NCBI GenBank assembly: GCA_004296885.1
Contig: SCVN01000023.1
Coordinates: 372,001-436,000 of the forward strand
Length of the DNA stretch: 64,000 nt
From: Nitrospirota bacterium
GTDB taxonomy: Bacteria; Nitrospirota; Nitrospiria; Nitrospirales; Nitrospiraceae
Direction of reading: 5' to 3'
Shown here: piece by piece, positions 24,584-32,202 of the stretch
How the letters are laid out: every line of letters begins with the position of its first letter
Numbering within the stretch: position 1 is the stretch's first letter
The notes under the pieces: model-generated
Database searches by the model: none
What the model saw: only the letters and a program-made list of their open reading frames with translations
What the model was told of the DNA's origin: nothing
Made by a program: the position numbers and the translations under genes

Positions 24584-24668
24584 CGCGCTTCTTATACGAG
24601 CGACGGATGTCAAAAGCAAGGAGCCGCCCTCACTCTTGACTGGGCCAGCATGCCTCCCTACACTAAAA

Positions 24669-25379
24669 ATGATGGGCACCAACCGATGCATAGACCGGAC
24701 GGGGCCGACACGACTTCTCTCTCCACTCCTGTTAGTACTCCTCTACGGAGTCGTGGCGACCTGGCTCCTGATCGATGCCGGCCAGGCCTCAGCCGCCCAT
24801 GTGGTGGAAGTGCCGGTCTTGTCGGCCGTCAATTTCAATAATAAGGGCGCCTTCCAAGTCATGGTCATAAGTTGGGACCAGCAGGCAACGCCGGACCCAG
24901 TCGAGGCCAAGTGGGGCAATAACCGCGTGAGAGTCAAAGGGACTGCGCTCGACGCCTTGGGCAAGGCATTCTTCTATGCGGTGAGGCAGAGTGATTCGCT
25001 TCACCCGACCGGCACGATTTCGATCTACGGGGCTGCGTACGCACCGGTCAGCAACGACGGTCCCAGTGCCGGCGCAGCCATGGCCATTGGGTTTCTGGCC
25101 GTCTTGCGGGGAGACCCGATTCTCCGCGGAGTCGCCCTCACCGGCACGCTGCAACCGGAAGGGCGGATCGGCCCGGTGGGTGCGATCCCGGACAAAGTTC
25201 GTGCGACGGCGCGCGAGGGGTATCGCACCATCCTCATTCCCCAAGGTCAACTCGACAATGGTCGATTTAGCGACCCCAAATGGAATCTCAACGGGTTGGC
25301 CATGGAACTGGGATTGACGATCAAGGAAGTCGCGACAATCGCCGAGGCCTATGAACTCATGACCGGCCGCCGGCTGTGA
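24669..25379 (+). CDS. Exported Lon-type (S16) protease domain protein without ATPase
   Basis: A 236-residue protein with an N-terminal signal peptide or anchor (LLSPLLLVLLYGVVATWLL) followed by a stand-alone Lon proteolytic domain. The Ser of NDGPSAGAAM is residue 133 and the Lys of AIPDKVRAT is residue 176. Their 43-residue spacing equals that of the Ser679-Lys722 dyad of E. coli Lon. TGTLQPEGRIGPVGAIPDKV also matches the Lon segment before the Lys. No AAA+ or PDZ domain is present. It is probably an ATP-independent peptidase acting outside the cytoplasm. It shares an 85-bp divergent promoter region with the pentapeptide-repeat gene. The start may be at 24669 or the adjacent ATG at 24672. 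Confidence 0.8.
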   Translation: MMGTNRCIDRTGPTRLLSPLLLVLLYGVVATWLLIDAGQASAAHVVEVPVLSAVNFNNKGAFQVMVISWDQQATPDPVEAKWGNNRVRVKGTALDALGKAFFYAVRQSDSLHPTGTISIYGAAYAPVSNDGPSAGAAMAIGFLAVLRGDPILRGVALTGTLQPEGRIGPVGAIPDKVRATAREGYRTILIPQGQLDNGRFSDPKWNLNGLAMELGLTIKEVATIAEAYELMTGRRL

Positions 25380-25409
25380 CAGGCTCCGGAGACCGCCCCA
25401 TCGTCCACG

Positions 25410-25871
25410 CTACACAGGACCACGCAATCCCCCTAGCCCATTGAGCAGCGCAGCATACTGTTCCCGGGTGACACGATGCATCCCAAGGTTCAGACGGCGG
25501 GTCAACTCCGCCTGATCGGGCACCTCGAGCACCTGATGCAATAGGGTCAAGCTGGCCTCGGGAGTACTCTGCCAACTCTGCGTGACCTGCACCCGCACGA
25601 ACCCGTAGCGCGTTTCCTCACGGAGTTCGTCCCGGACAAACTCACCCAACTCTTCCGGAGGCAGCACACGAGACCGGATGGCAAAGCCGGCTCGGAGACC
25701 TTGCTTCAAGACATAGACCAGCCCGCAGGAGTCATCCGTCAGGTAGGTACGCAGGTTGTCCCGAATTAGCGCGGTGCGAAGCCCCCAGAGCCCATGCGAC
25801 AACTGGACTTCCGCGCTGGCCTGGGAACTGCGCTCCCGCAGCGCACCGGCAATAAACAAAAAATGACTCAT
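25410..25871 (-). CDS. Hypothetical protein (153 aa)
   Basis: A soluble-looking 153-residue protein with no family I can name. It begins MSHFLFIAGALRERSSQ and is a mixed alpha/beta-looking, moderately acidic sequence, with no signal peptide, Cys motifs or repeats. A central stretch (SCGLVYVLKQGLRAGFAIR) and a C-terminal VTREQYAALLNGLGGL are the most ordered-looking parts. No ribosome binding site is obvious before the ATG at 25871. It converges with the Lon-like gene and is downstream of the histone-like gene. Confidence 0.6.
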   Translation of the reverse strand: MSHFLFIAGALRERSSQASAEVQLSHGLWGLRTALIRDNLRTYLTDDSCGLVYVLKQGLRAGFAIRSRVLPPEELGEFVRDELREETRYGFVRVQVTQSWQSTPEASLTLLHQVLEVPDQAELTRRLNLGMHRVTREQYAALLNGLGGLRGPV

Positions 25872-25987
25872 GTCGTAACAAAGATGAAGAGACGTTGGGA
25901 GGAGATCGCGCCGGAGCCTACGCCCAGCGCATCCATCACGGAAGCTGAGAAGCCCGTTCCATCTCCATTGACAATCAGGCAGGCAGA

Positions 25988-26515
25988 TCAGGCATTGTGG
26001 TAGTCGTCACTCTCCCCTGAGAGGTCATCCGGTTTGTCCAAGTAATCAGGCTCCGCCTCCTCATCATCGAGCGACAATTCCTCGTCGCGCATCTCCTCGC
26101 CCAACTCTTCTTCCATCTCTTCCTCGGGAAGCTCCAACTCTTCCGCCAGCTCTTCATGCATGGCTTTCGGCTCTTCCTCTCGCATGGGACGGGCCGGCCG
26201 GTGCAAGGCCTTGGCCGGAGATGGAGCCGGAGCAACGGTTTTCTTGATGACGGGGGCGGGAGTCGCTGCGGGGGCGGCTTTCTTCGTGGCCTTCGCGGCA
26301 ACCTTCTTTGCAGCCCGAGCCGCTTTTTTAGGCTTGGTGGTCGTCTTGCGTTTGACGGCCGCTTTCTTGACCGCCTTCTTCGCGGCGACCTTCTTGCTCG
26401 CGGTTTTAGCCTTCTTGGTCTTGGTCTTACCCTTAGCCCCTCGCCCCTTAGCTCCGGCTTTCTTGGCAGTCTTCTTCGCGGATGCTTTGCTCGGCTTTTT
26501 CCGTTTCGTCGCCAT
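25988..26515 (-). CDS. Histone H1-like protein with basic N-terminus and acidic C-terminus
   Basis: A 175-residue protein of two opposite halves. Residues 1-105 are Lys/Ala-rich with repeated AKKA/KKA motifs (KRKKPSKASAKKTAKKAG), like the C-terminal tail of eukaryotic H1 and bacterial H1-like DNA-binding proteins. Residues about 115-175 are very acidic (EELELPEEEMEEELGEEM) and end in SGESDDYHNA. The basic part probably binds DNA or RNA without sequence specificity; the acidic part may mask it or contact other proteins. No structured domain is visible. Low-complexity sequence limits family assignment. Confidence 0.72.
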   Translation of the reverse strand: MATKRKKPSKASAKKTAKKAGAKGRGAKGKTKTKKAKTASKKVAAKKAVKKAAVKRKTTTKPKKAARAAKKVAAKATKKAAPAATPAPVIKKTVAPAPSPAKALHRPARPMREEEPKAMHEELAEELELPEEEMEEELGEEMRDEELSLDDEEAEPDYLDKPDDLSGESDDYHNA

Positions 26516-26690
26516 CGTCCCCTCCTCTGCTCACAATCCCGGCGGATCCCCGCCTCTCGCGGCACCCATCTAGCATGAATCAGGCACGGCTTGCAACCAT
26601 GGCCAAAGCCGAAGCAACAGGCATCTTCCTCGAGCTTCCGACAGGCCCGCAACAGACGCTGGATCGTGAAAAGCGAGGTAACGGAAGGAG

Positions 26691-27701
26691 TTAGGGGACT
26701 ACCCACACGTTGACGAATACCGGCATGCTGTCGGCGCCTTTGACCGTATCCGGTCCTTTCATGTCCGTCACCCGCAGTTTGAATCGAAATAAGCGCTTGG
26801 CTGACACCTTGGGCGCGACAAAGGTCGCCTTGGAGGAGTCTGCGTCGAGCAACGACACCTTGTTGCCCCGTACTTGTGCCCATTCATATCGAAGGGGGTC
26901 TCCATCCGGGTCCCTGCTTTGAAGCGCGCTGAGCACCACTGTCGCTCCGGCTTGCACGGTTTGGTCGGGACCGGCTTGGGCGATCGGCACCCCGTTGGGC
27001 TCCGCCTCCGATTTCACCACCACATCCAACCGCCCTTCACGGCCACGATTCTTGACCGTCAGCGTGGCGGTCCCGTTTCCGATGACCCGCACGAAGCCTC
27101 CCGGATAGATCGCCAGCACCCCTTCGTTTGAGCTGTCATAACGGCTGCCCGCCGACGTCCCACCGATCCAGCGGGCGACACCATCGGCGAACTGGCCGAT
27201 GACCGGCACCTCGAGGATCTTGCCGATGGTATCCAACCGCCAGGGCTTTTCGACCTCGAACTCGATCCCCGTCAACGCCGCCGGGGGCTCAACCTGCAGG
27301 AGGATTTCATCGAACTCTTCCTGGCCGGCAAGGCGGCCCCTGGTCACCTCGCCGACAGCCAGCAGCCGCATGGCGCCGATCACCCCGTTCGGCACGGTCA
27401 GACGCCCCCCGAACGGCGGCGTCGCCGCGCTGATGGACTCCAGCGCCAATATCGCCTGCTGCGCCACAAGCGGCTCCTCCCCCAAGCGATACCAGTAGTA
27501 CAGGACCCGGCTGACGCCGATCTCCGTCCCAAGGTCCACCCGGACATCCAGCGATTGGCCGGCCACCAGCACCGCCCCCTCCGTGGGAGCCGTGACCCGA
27601 AACGCCCAGGCAGGAGTCGAAGCCCAGACTAAGCCGACAAGGGACATGAACGACAGAACGACAAGAAGGCAGATACGGTGACGGGACAGGAATCGGCGCA
27701 T
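26691..27701 (-). CDS. Secreted PKD/Ig-like domain protein
   Basis: A 336-residue exported protein with signal peptide RHRICLLVVLSFMSLVGLV up to about residue 35. Residues about 36-130 look like an immunoglobulin-like beta domain (VTAPTEGAVLVAGQSLDVRV). About 155-240 carry a second, Big-2-like segment (SSNEGVLAIYPGGFVRVIGN). About 245-336 form a PKD/REJ-type domain with AGPDQTVQAGATVVLSALQS and SRDPDGDPLRYEWAQV. These domains serve adhesion or surface scaffolding. The ATG at 27701 is preferred because AAGGA lies 6 nt upstream; in-frame ATGs at 27707 and 27716 are alternatives. No catalytic motif is seen. Confidence 0.78.
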   Translation of the reverse strand: MRRFLSRHRICLLVVLSFMSLVGLVWASTPAWAFRVTAPTEGAVLVAGQSLDVRVDLGTEIGVSRVLYYWYRLGEEPLVAQQAILALESISAATPPFGGRLTVPNGVIGAMRLLAVGEVTRGRLAGQEEFDEILLQVEPPAALTGIEFEVEKPWRLDTIGKILEVPVIGQFADGVARWIGGTSAGSRYDSSNEGVLAIYPGGFVRVIGNGTATLTVKNRGREGRLDVVVKSEAEPNGVPIAQAGPDQTVQAGATVVLSALQSRDPDGDPLRYEWAQVRGNKVSLLDADSSKATFVAPKVSAKRLFRFKLRVTDMKGPDTVKGADSMPVFVNVWVVP

Positions 27702-27824
27702 GCTCATTCCTTGCATACCGAGATGGTCGCGCGCCGCCAGTATAGCAAGATCCAAGACCCTGGTCACCGACGGCCGATTCCGCTACACTGGCGAACGCAG
27801 CGTCCTTTCCATGCCGGGGCAACG

Positions 27825-28490
27825 ATGAACGTGAAGGAACAGACGATTCTGAAAGTGCTGGTCGGCTCCCAGGCTCATGGGCTGGCCGGGCCGGACAGCG
27901 ACGCGGATTATCGGGGTGTCTTCGTCACTCCGACCGAGTGGCTGTTTCGTCTCGACTTCAAATACAAGGGCAGCCGCTGGACCGAAGGCCAGGAGGATGA
28001 AACCTATTGGGAAGTCGGCCGGTTCCTCTCGCTGGCGACCCATGGCCATCCGTTGGTGCTGGAGACCTTCCTGGCGCCGGTCGTGACGGCGGACTCATGG
28101 GGCCGGGAACTCCTGGCGCTGTTTCCCTCCGTCTGGACTCCCCTGACGGCCTACGAGGCCTTCGTCAGCTATGCGTTCAACCAGCGCAAAAAGTTTCTCG
28201 AGAAAAAAGATGCGCGGCCCGGCAAATACGCCCTGGCCCACTTACGGGTTCTGTTCAATCTCTGCGAACTGCTCGAAACCGGAACGTTCACCATCCGGAC
28301 TGCCGACACCAGCCTCGGCGAGACGCTCCGCCAGGTGAAAGCCGATGCGCTCACGGCCGGCCAGATCGTCGACGCAGGCGAACGGCTGTTCCAGGAGGCC
28401 ACTCAGCGCCTGGCCCGCTGTACCCATCAACCCAATCTCGAATCCGTCAATGCCTTCCTGGGCCGGTTGAGAAAAGCCTTCCTCGCCTAA
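27825..28490 (+). CDS. Nucleotidyltransferase of the DNA polymerase beta superfamily (RlaP-like)
   Basis: A 221-residue protein with the nucleotidyltransferase signature VLVGSQAHGLAGPDSDADYRG (GS...DxD, about 10-30), the catalytic acidic pair in DSDADYRG. The rest (YWEVGRFLSLATHGHPLVLE, RKKFLEKKDARPGKYALAHL) resembles the predicted nucleotidyltransferases grouped with RlaP (PF10127), some of which occur with RNA repair ligases. No ligase neighbour is present, so the function is open. It diverges from the PKD-protein gene (starts 123 bp apart) and is followed by the 28586-28820 palindromic element. Confidence 0.75.
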   Translation: MNVKEQTILKVLVGSQAHGLAGPDSDADYRGVFVTPTEWLFRLDFKYKGSRWTEGQEDETYWEVGRFLSLATHGHPLVLETFLAPVVTADSWGRELLALFPSVWTPLTAYEAFVSYAFNQRKKFLEKKDARPGKYALAHLRVLFNLCELLETGTFTIRTADTSLGETLRQVKADALTAGQIVDAGERLFQEATQRLARCTHQPNLESVNAFLGRLRKAFLA

Positions 28491-28585
28491 ACACCGACCA
28501 CAGGCACGCTCTAGCAGGCATTGAAAAACTATTTGGGAACCACTCGGACCCCAGCTCGACGGTCTAGGATGGCTGGAGAATCCCC

Positions 28586-28820
28586 GCAGGATGGTCAAAA
28601 AGGCCACTTTCTCACCCGCCCGCCCCGCGTGCGTCGAACGCACGCTGTTCCCGTGGCTTGGCCGCAGCAAGCGAGTGGCGAGGAGGTACATACCAAGCTT
28701 TGCTTGAACCGCTCGCTTCGATCAAATGCGAGCGGAGAAGTACTTTGCCTCTTGTCTTCCCGTACGTGGAGCCTCTGAGCGATGTGAGAACAACGCTGGC
28801 GGACTTTTTCAACATCCTGC
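28586..28820. repeat. 235-bp palindromic element with 20-bp inverted ends
   Basis: The left end GCAGGATGGTCAAAAAGGCC (28586-28605) and the complement of the right end (28801-28820) are 17/20 identical. The element contains internal complementary segments, codes for nothing convincing, and carries a nested copy of the two-hairpin unit. Its last base is also the third base of the esterase stop codon (28820-28822), so it sits exactly at a gene end, like the shorter relative at 8670-8762. A further fragment resembling the end (GCAGGCATTGAAAAAC, 28514-28529) suggests an older or larger insertion. It has the form of a MITE or REP/BIME-like unit; no transposase is linked. It occupies most of the gap 28491-28819. 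Confidence 0.75.
28693..28751. repeat. Two-hairpin unit nested in the palindromic element
   Basis: First stem CAAGC (28694-28698), loop TTT, GCTTG (28702-28706); linker AA; second stem CCGCTCGC (28709-28716), 11-nt loop TTCGATCAAAT, GCGAGCGG (28728-28735), perfect 8 bp; then GAGAAG and a T-rich tail ending CCTC. The first 46 bp are identical at 43 positions to the copy at 48064-48109. Confidence 0.75.
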
Positions 28821-30043
28821 TAACGTACGACCGCCGCCAGAAAGCGTTCCACCACATAGGTGCTGAGTTGGCCGCAAGGCCCGCTGAAGTTGGCGTCACA
28901 GCCATGGGTCGCCCAAGGCAGCCGCAGCAAGAACAGGGACCGTCCCGCCTGAGCCAGCCGTACCGCGAGCCGCTCGCTCTGGATCGGCTTGACCAGTTCG
29001 TCCCGTTGCCCATGGATGAGCAAGGTGGGAGGCGTGCCGACGCCGACGAAATTCAGCGGCGAGGCGGCAGCATAGGCTTCCGGCCGTTGTTCCGGACTGC
29101 CCCCCAAATAGGCCGTGAGCACGCCGCGCGAGTCCAGTACCAAGGGATTGCCCGGATGCTCATAGCTATATCGCAAATCGGCCGGCGCATAAAAAGCGAT
29201 GGCGCCACGGATCGCCGGATCACCGGCCGTATAGGCCACCAACAGTGCCAGTTGGCCTCCGGCCGAACGGCCCAACAAGACCATTCGTTGCGGATCGAGC
29301 CCCAGTTCTGACGCATGGGTTTGCAGATAGGCCACCGCAGCCCGCACATCGTTCCTGGCTGCGGGAAATGGCCACCGTGGGGCAAAGCGATAGCCGACTG
29401 CAGCCACGACATAGCCTCGGGAGGCAAGATGACGATTGAGATCGGCCAGTTGGCTTCGATCTCCGCTCTGCCACGACCCCCCGTGAATCACGATAACCGC
29501 CGGAGCCGGTAAGGAGAGACTCGCCGACCGGTACAGGTCCAGCCGCAGGGGTTCTCCCTCCGGCGCCGCATAGACTAGGCTGCTTTGCTGTACCGGCTCC
29601 TGCGCCACTCCCGACAAGAGGTGCGTGAATTGCAGAGGGCTGCCACCAGCCGGCTCGACGCTAGTGTCGGATGAGGGAGCCGGACCCAGAGGAAACGCCG
29701 CCGCCAGGTCCTGTTCAAGCCGCTCAGCCACCAGCAGCGCCCGCAAGAGCGGGGCCAGGAGCAGCAAGGCGCCGACCAGGGCCAACACACGGCCCAACTG
29801 GCCGGCTCCTCGCCAGCGGACGCTCGCTTCTCCCGAGCAACGATTGCGGAATGGAAGGAGGGCGCAAGCGAACGCGATGGGAACCAGCCAATAGCCCCAT
29901 TCGGTGGCGCCGATCGCCACGATCCACAAGAAATGGGTCGGCGCCTCTATGACCGTCAGCAAACCAACCACGACGGCAAGAGCCCCGACAAGGAGGCGAA
30001 TGGCGGCACCCACGGAACCAGCAGCACAGAAAGGGTTGACCAT
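28820..30043 (-). CDS. Alpha/beta hydrolase (esterase/lipase of the HSL/BD-FAE type) with N-terminal membrane segments
   Basis: About 407 residues. The N-terminal 100 residues hold several hydrophobic helices (VGALAVVVGLLTVIEA, GYWLVPIAFACALLPF, VLALVGALLLLAPLL), so the enzyme is membrane-anchored. The hydrolase domain starts near residue 160: oxyanion motif HGGSW, nucleophile elbow GRSAGG, catalytic Asp in HGQRDELVKP and His in ATHGCD. This is an esterase; the natural ester is unknown. A GTG at 30046 and an ATG at 30043 are both possible; GAGG spacing favours the ATG. The stop codon shares a base with the palindromic element. Confidence 0.83.
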   Translation of the reverse strand: MVNPFCAAGSVGAAIRLLVGALAVVVGLLTVIEAPTHFLWIVAIGATEWGYWLVPIAFACALLPFRNRCSGEASVRWRGAGQLGRVLALVGALLLLAPLLRALLVAERLEQDLAAAFPLGPAPSSDTSVEPAGGSPLQFTHLLSGVAQEPVQQSSLVYAAPEGEPLRLDLYRSASLSLPAPAVIVIHGGSWQSGDRSQLADLNRHLASRGYVVAAVGYRFAPRWPFPAARNDVRAAVAYLQTHASELGLDPQRMVLLGRSAGGQLALLVAYTAGDPAIRGAIAFYAPADLRYSYEHPGNPLVLDSRGVLTAYLGGSPEQRPEAYAAASPLNFVGVGTPPTLLIHGQRDELVKPIQSERLAVRLAQAGRSLFLLRLPWATHGCDANFSGPCGQLSTYVVERFLAAVVR

Positions 30044-30127
30044 CACACCTCGATGGTTATGAGATGAAGGAGTCCTGTGGGCATCCTCTGGCCCCGAAGA
30101 GAATGGTATAATAACCCATAAGTCCCG

Positions 30128-30526
30128 ATGAGGATTAAGACCATGTTTGTCAGCCTGACTCGGATGTTCATTGCGGCAGCCGTCGGTTTGCTGGGAATGG
30201 GAGTATGGCCCGGTTCCGCCGCGCTGCCCCCGCTCCAGATCACCATTGAAAGCAGCTCACCTTATTATTTGCCGGCCTCCGCAACGGTTTCAGCCGGCGC
30301 CCCCATTCAATGGGACAACCCCACCGCCTCCCACCATACTGTTACGCATGACGGATGCGAATCGGATGGGCCTTGCGCCTTCGACTCAGGCTCCGTGGCC
30401 CCCAATGGGAGCTTTGCCCTGCCTGGCCTCCCGCCAGGCCGCTACCCCTATCACTGCACCCTGCATCCTATCATGCGCGGCATTCTCACCGTCGTAGACC
30501 CGGCGCCGCTCCCGTCTACCACCTGA
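30128..30526 (+). CDS. Secreted cupredoxin (plastocyanin/azurin-like blue copper protein)
   Basis: A 132-residue exported protein. A signal peptide (FIAAAVGLLGMGVWPGSAA) precedes one cupredoxin domain. The type-1 copper ligands are visible: His in ASHHTVTHDG (His69 or His70) and Cys110, His113 and Met116 in YHCTLHPIM. Two more Cys (CESDGPC) lie in a loop and may form a disulfide. It is probably a periplasmic electron carrier; the fused P-rich tail is short. The upstream gap to the divergent esterase is 84 bp. Partners are not evident, but it precedes the PqqD-like/methyltransferase gene in the same direction. Confidence 0.88.
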   Translation: MRIKTMFVSLTRMFIAAAVGLLGMGVWPGSAALPPLQITIESSSPYYLPASATVSAGAPIQWDNPTASHHTVTHDGCESDGPCAFDSGSVAPNGSFALPGLPPGRYPYHCTLHPIMRGILTVVDPAPLPSTT

Positions 30527-30632
30527 CCCCCCTCAACAGGGCCGTCACGCTGCTTGCCTCGCCCCATGGCTTGGTGTACCCTGCTGCCCTTGCTCATTGC
30601 GTCATCATCGATCACGAGAGCATAGGACGACC

Positions 30633-32117
30633 ATGGAGTCCAAATCCGTCATACGGGAACCGCTCCCCCTCACCGGCGACCAGCTGACCCAGCGGGCATG
30701 GAGAATGCCGGACATGGTGGTGTACCAACACACGCCGGAGGAATGGTGGCTCACGCCGTTGGACGACCACCTTCCCCTGGTACGGCTGAACCGGATGGGG
30801 ATCGAGCTCCTGACCTCCATGGACGGCAAGGCATCGGTCGGCTGGCTCCTGGATAAGTTCGGCAAATGGGTCTGCGGACCGGATGGAGAAACCGGCCGCT
30901 GGCATCTGGAACGGTGGGCCCTGCCCCGCTACGCCCTCTGTTACTACGGCACCGAACCCCCGACCGGACAGCACCGGAGCAACGCCAAGTGGGACCTGCT
31001 CCTGCAACAGATTCGCGAAGGCTGGTCCGGCTCCCGCGAATTCGAGGGGGAAGACCATCTCCACGCGTTTCACCTGCGCGACATCGCCACCCAGGAAGGG
31101 CACTTCGACCAGATCGAGACGACCGTGTCCCACCTGTTCCGTGAGCCCAGCGAGGCGCTCCAAGGCCTGACCTATGGACGGCTCCTGGCCAAACACCTGC
31201 GCCGTCTCGGCTGGTGGTCGCCCAAACCGAAGCTGGTCGTGGAAGTTGGCGGGGGTCTCGGGTATGTCTCCCGTGAAATCGCGGCCGAGCTGTCGCCGGT
31301 CGAAAAACAGGGCGTTCTCTATACGTTTCTGGATATCACCCGCCCCTTCCTCCCCTCCCAACTGAAGCTGGCCGGCGAAGCCGGGTGGCGGTGCGGCGGC
31401 ACCCAGGCCAATGCCGAATGGCTCCCCTTTCGCAACAACAGCGTGGACCTGGTCATCGACAACGAAAACCTCGCCGACATGACCCCGGTGCAGCTCGCCA
31501 AGCGGGAGATCGAAACAGGCAGGGGGGACACGCCCTTGCATCAGGAGGCTCTGGACTGGATCAGGCGCATCCGCTTGCCGCTCGAGCCGGACCTCCCCGA
31601 TGAAGTGATGTTCAACCTCGGCCCGATCCGGTTTCTCGCGGAACTCTGGCGGGTCTTGAAGCCGGGCGGACGGGCGATCCTGATCGAATTCGGCATCGAA
31701 CAGGGCTGGCCGGCCCCGGTCAAGCTGCCTGGCCATACGGAATATGAGGTGCAGTACCAGCACCTCCGCCATGCGGCCAAATGGCTGGGGTTCCAGGAAC
31801 AGTACTTTGCCCTGCCCCAGTTCTTCGTCATCCGGCCTGATACCCGCCTGCTCTGCACCGGCGCCGCCTACACGATCCAGCGTTTCTGCCAGGCTCAGGG
31901 GAAACCCTTTTCCATCCGGGCCTACACCGAAGCCGAGCTGAGCAAGGCCCTCGGAGACATGCTGCCCAAGCTGATGGGCTGTCACTACCACGAGGTGATC
32001 AACCCGGCCTGGTTCGGACTCTGGGACTTCAAAGTGCTGTTGGTGGAAAAACCAGGCGCCGCGCCGCGCCCGACGTTCCAAGAGACAAAAGGCTTTCGCT
32101 GGTATTCACAACGATAA
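30633..32117 (+). CDS. PqqD-like domain fused to a class I SAM methyltransferase
   Basis: A 494-residue protein. Residues about 25-80 resemble the PqqD peptide-binding fold: VVYQHTPEEWWLTPLDDHLP then LVRLNRMGIELLTSMDGKAS and VGWLLDKFGKWV. Residues about 185-400 are a Rossmann methyltransferase with LVVEVGGGLGYVSREIA (SAM motif I), VDLVIDNENL and LKPGGRAILIEFG. The C-terminal region shows FCQAQGKPFSIRAYTEAEL and is unassigned. PqqD domains recognise peptides in ribosomally made natural product pathways, but no precursor peptide is evident nearby. The ATG at 30633 is preferred over an upstream in-frame ATG at 30597. Confidence 0.65.
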   Translation: MESKSVIREPLPLTGDQLTQRAWRMPDMVVYQHTPEEWWLTPLDDHLPLVRLNRMGIELLTSMDGKASVGWLLDKFGKWVCGPDGETGRWHLERWALPRYALCYYGTEPPTGQHRSNAKWDLLLQQIREGWSGSREFEGEDHLHAFHLRDIATQEGHFDQIETTVSHLFREPSEALQGLTYGRLLAKHLRRLGWWSPKPKLVVEVGGGLGYVSREIAAELSPVEKQGVLYTFLDITRPFLPSQLKLAGEAGWRCGGTQANAEWLPFRNNSVDLVIDNENLADMTPVQLAKREIETGRGDTPLHQEALDWIRRIRLPLEPDLPDEVMFNLGPIRFLAELWRVLKPGGRAILIEFGIEQGWPAPVKLPGHTEYEVQYQHLRHAAKWLGFQEQYFALPQFFVIRPDTRLLCTGAAYTIQRFCQAQGKPFSIRAYTEAELSKALGDMLPKLMGCHYHEVINPAWFGLWDFKVLLVEKPGAAPRPTFQETKGFRWYSQR

Positions 32118-32128
32118 TGGGAGCTGTT

Positions 32129-32202
32129 AGCTGTCAGCATTCAGCCGTCAGCGAAGGTCAATCCTTCCAACACTGAAAGCTGATCACTGAAGGCTGTCAG
32201 CT
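32129..32202. repeat. Imperfect inverted repeat between convergent genes
   Basis: The arms 32129-32152 and 32179-32202 are complementary at about 19 of 24 positions and consist of AGCTGTCAGC-like sequence. The right arm includes the ppx stop codon. It lies between the convergent methyltransferase and ppx genes and could act as a two-way terminator, though no T-run is present. It is also the kind of sequence that recurs in dispersed palindromes. Confidence 0.55.

Noticed and set aside
28521-28778. An 85-codon plus-strand frame over the palindromic element
   Set aside because: It follows the repeat sequence, lacks a ribosome binding site and resembles no protein.
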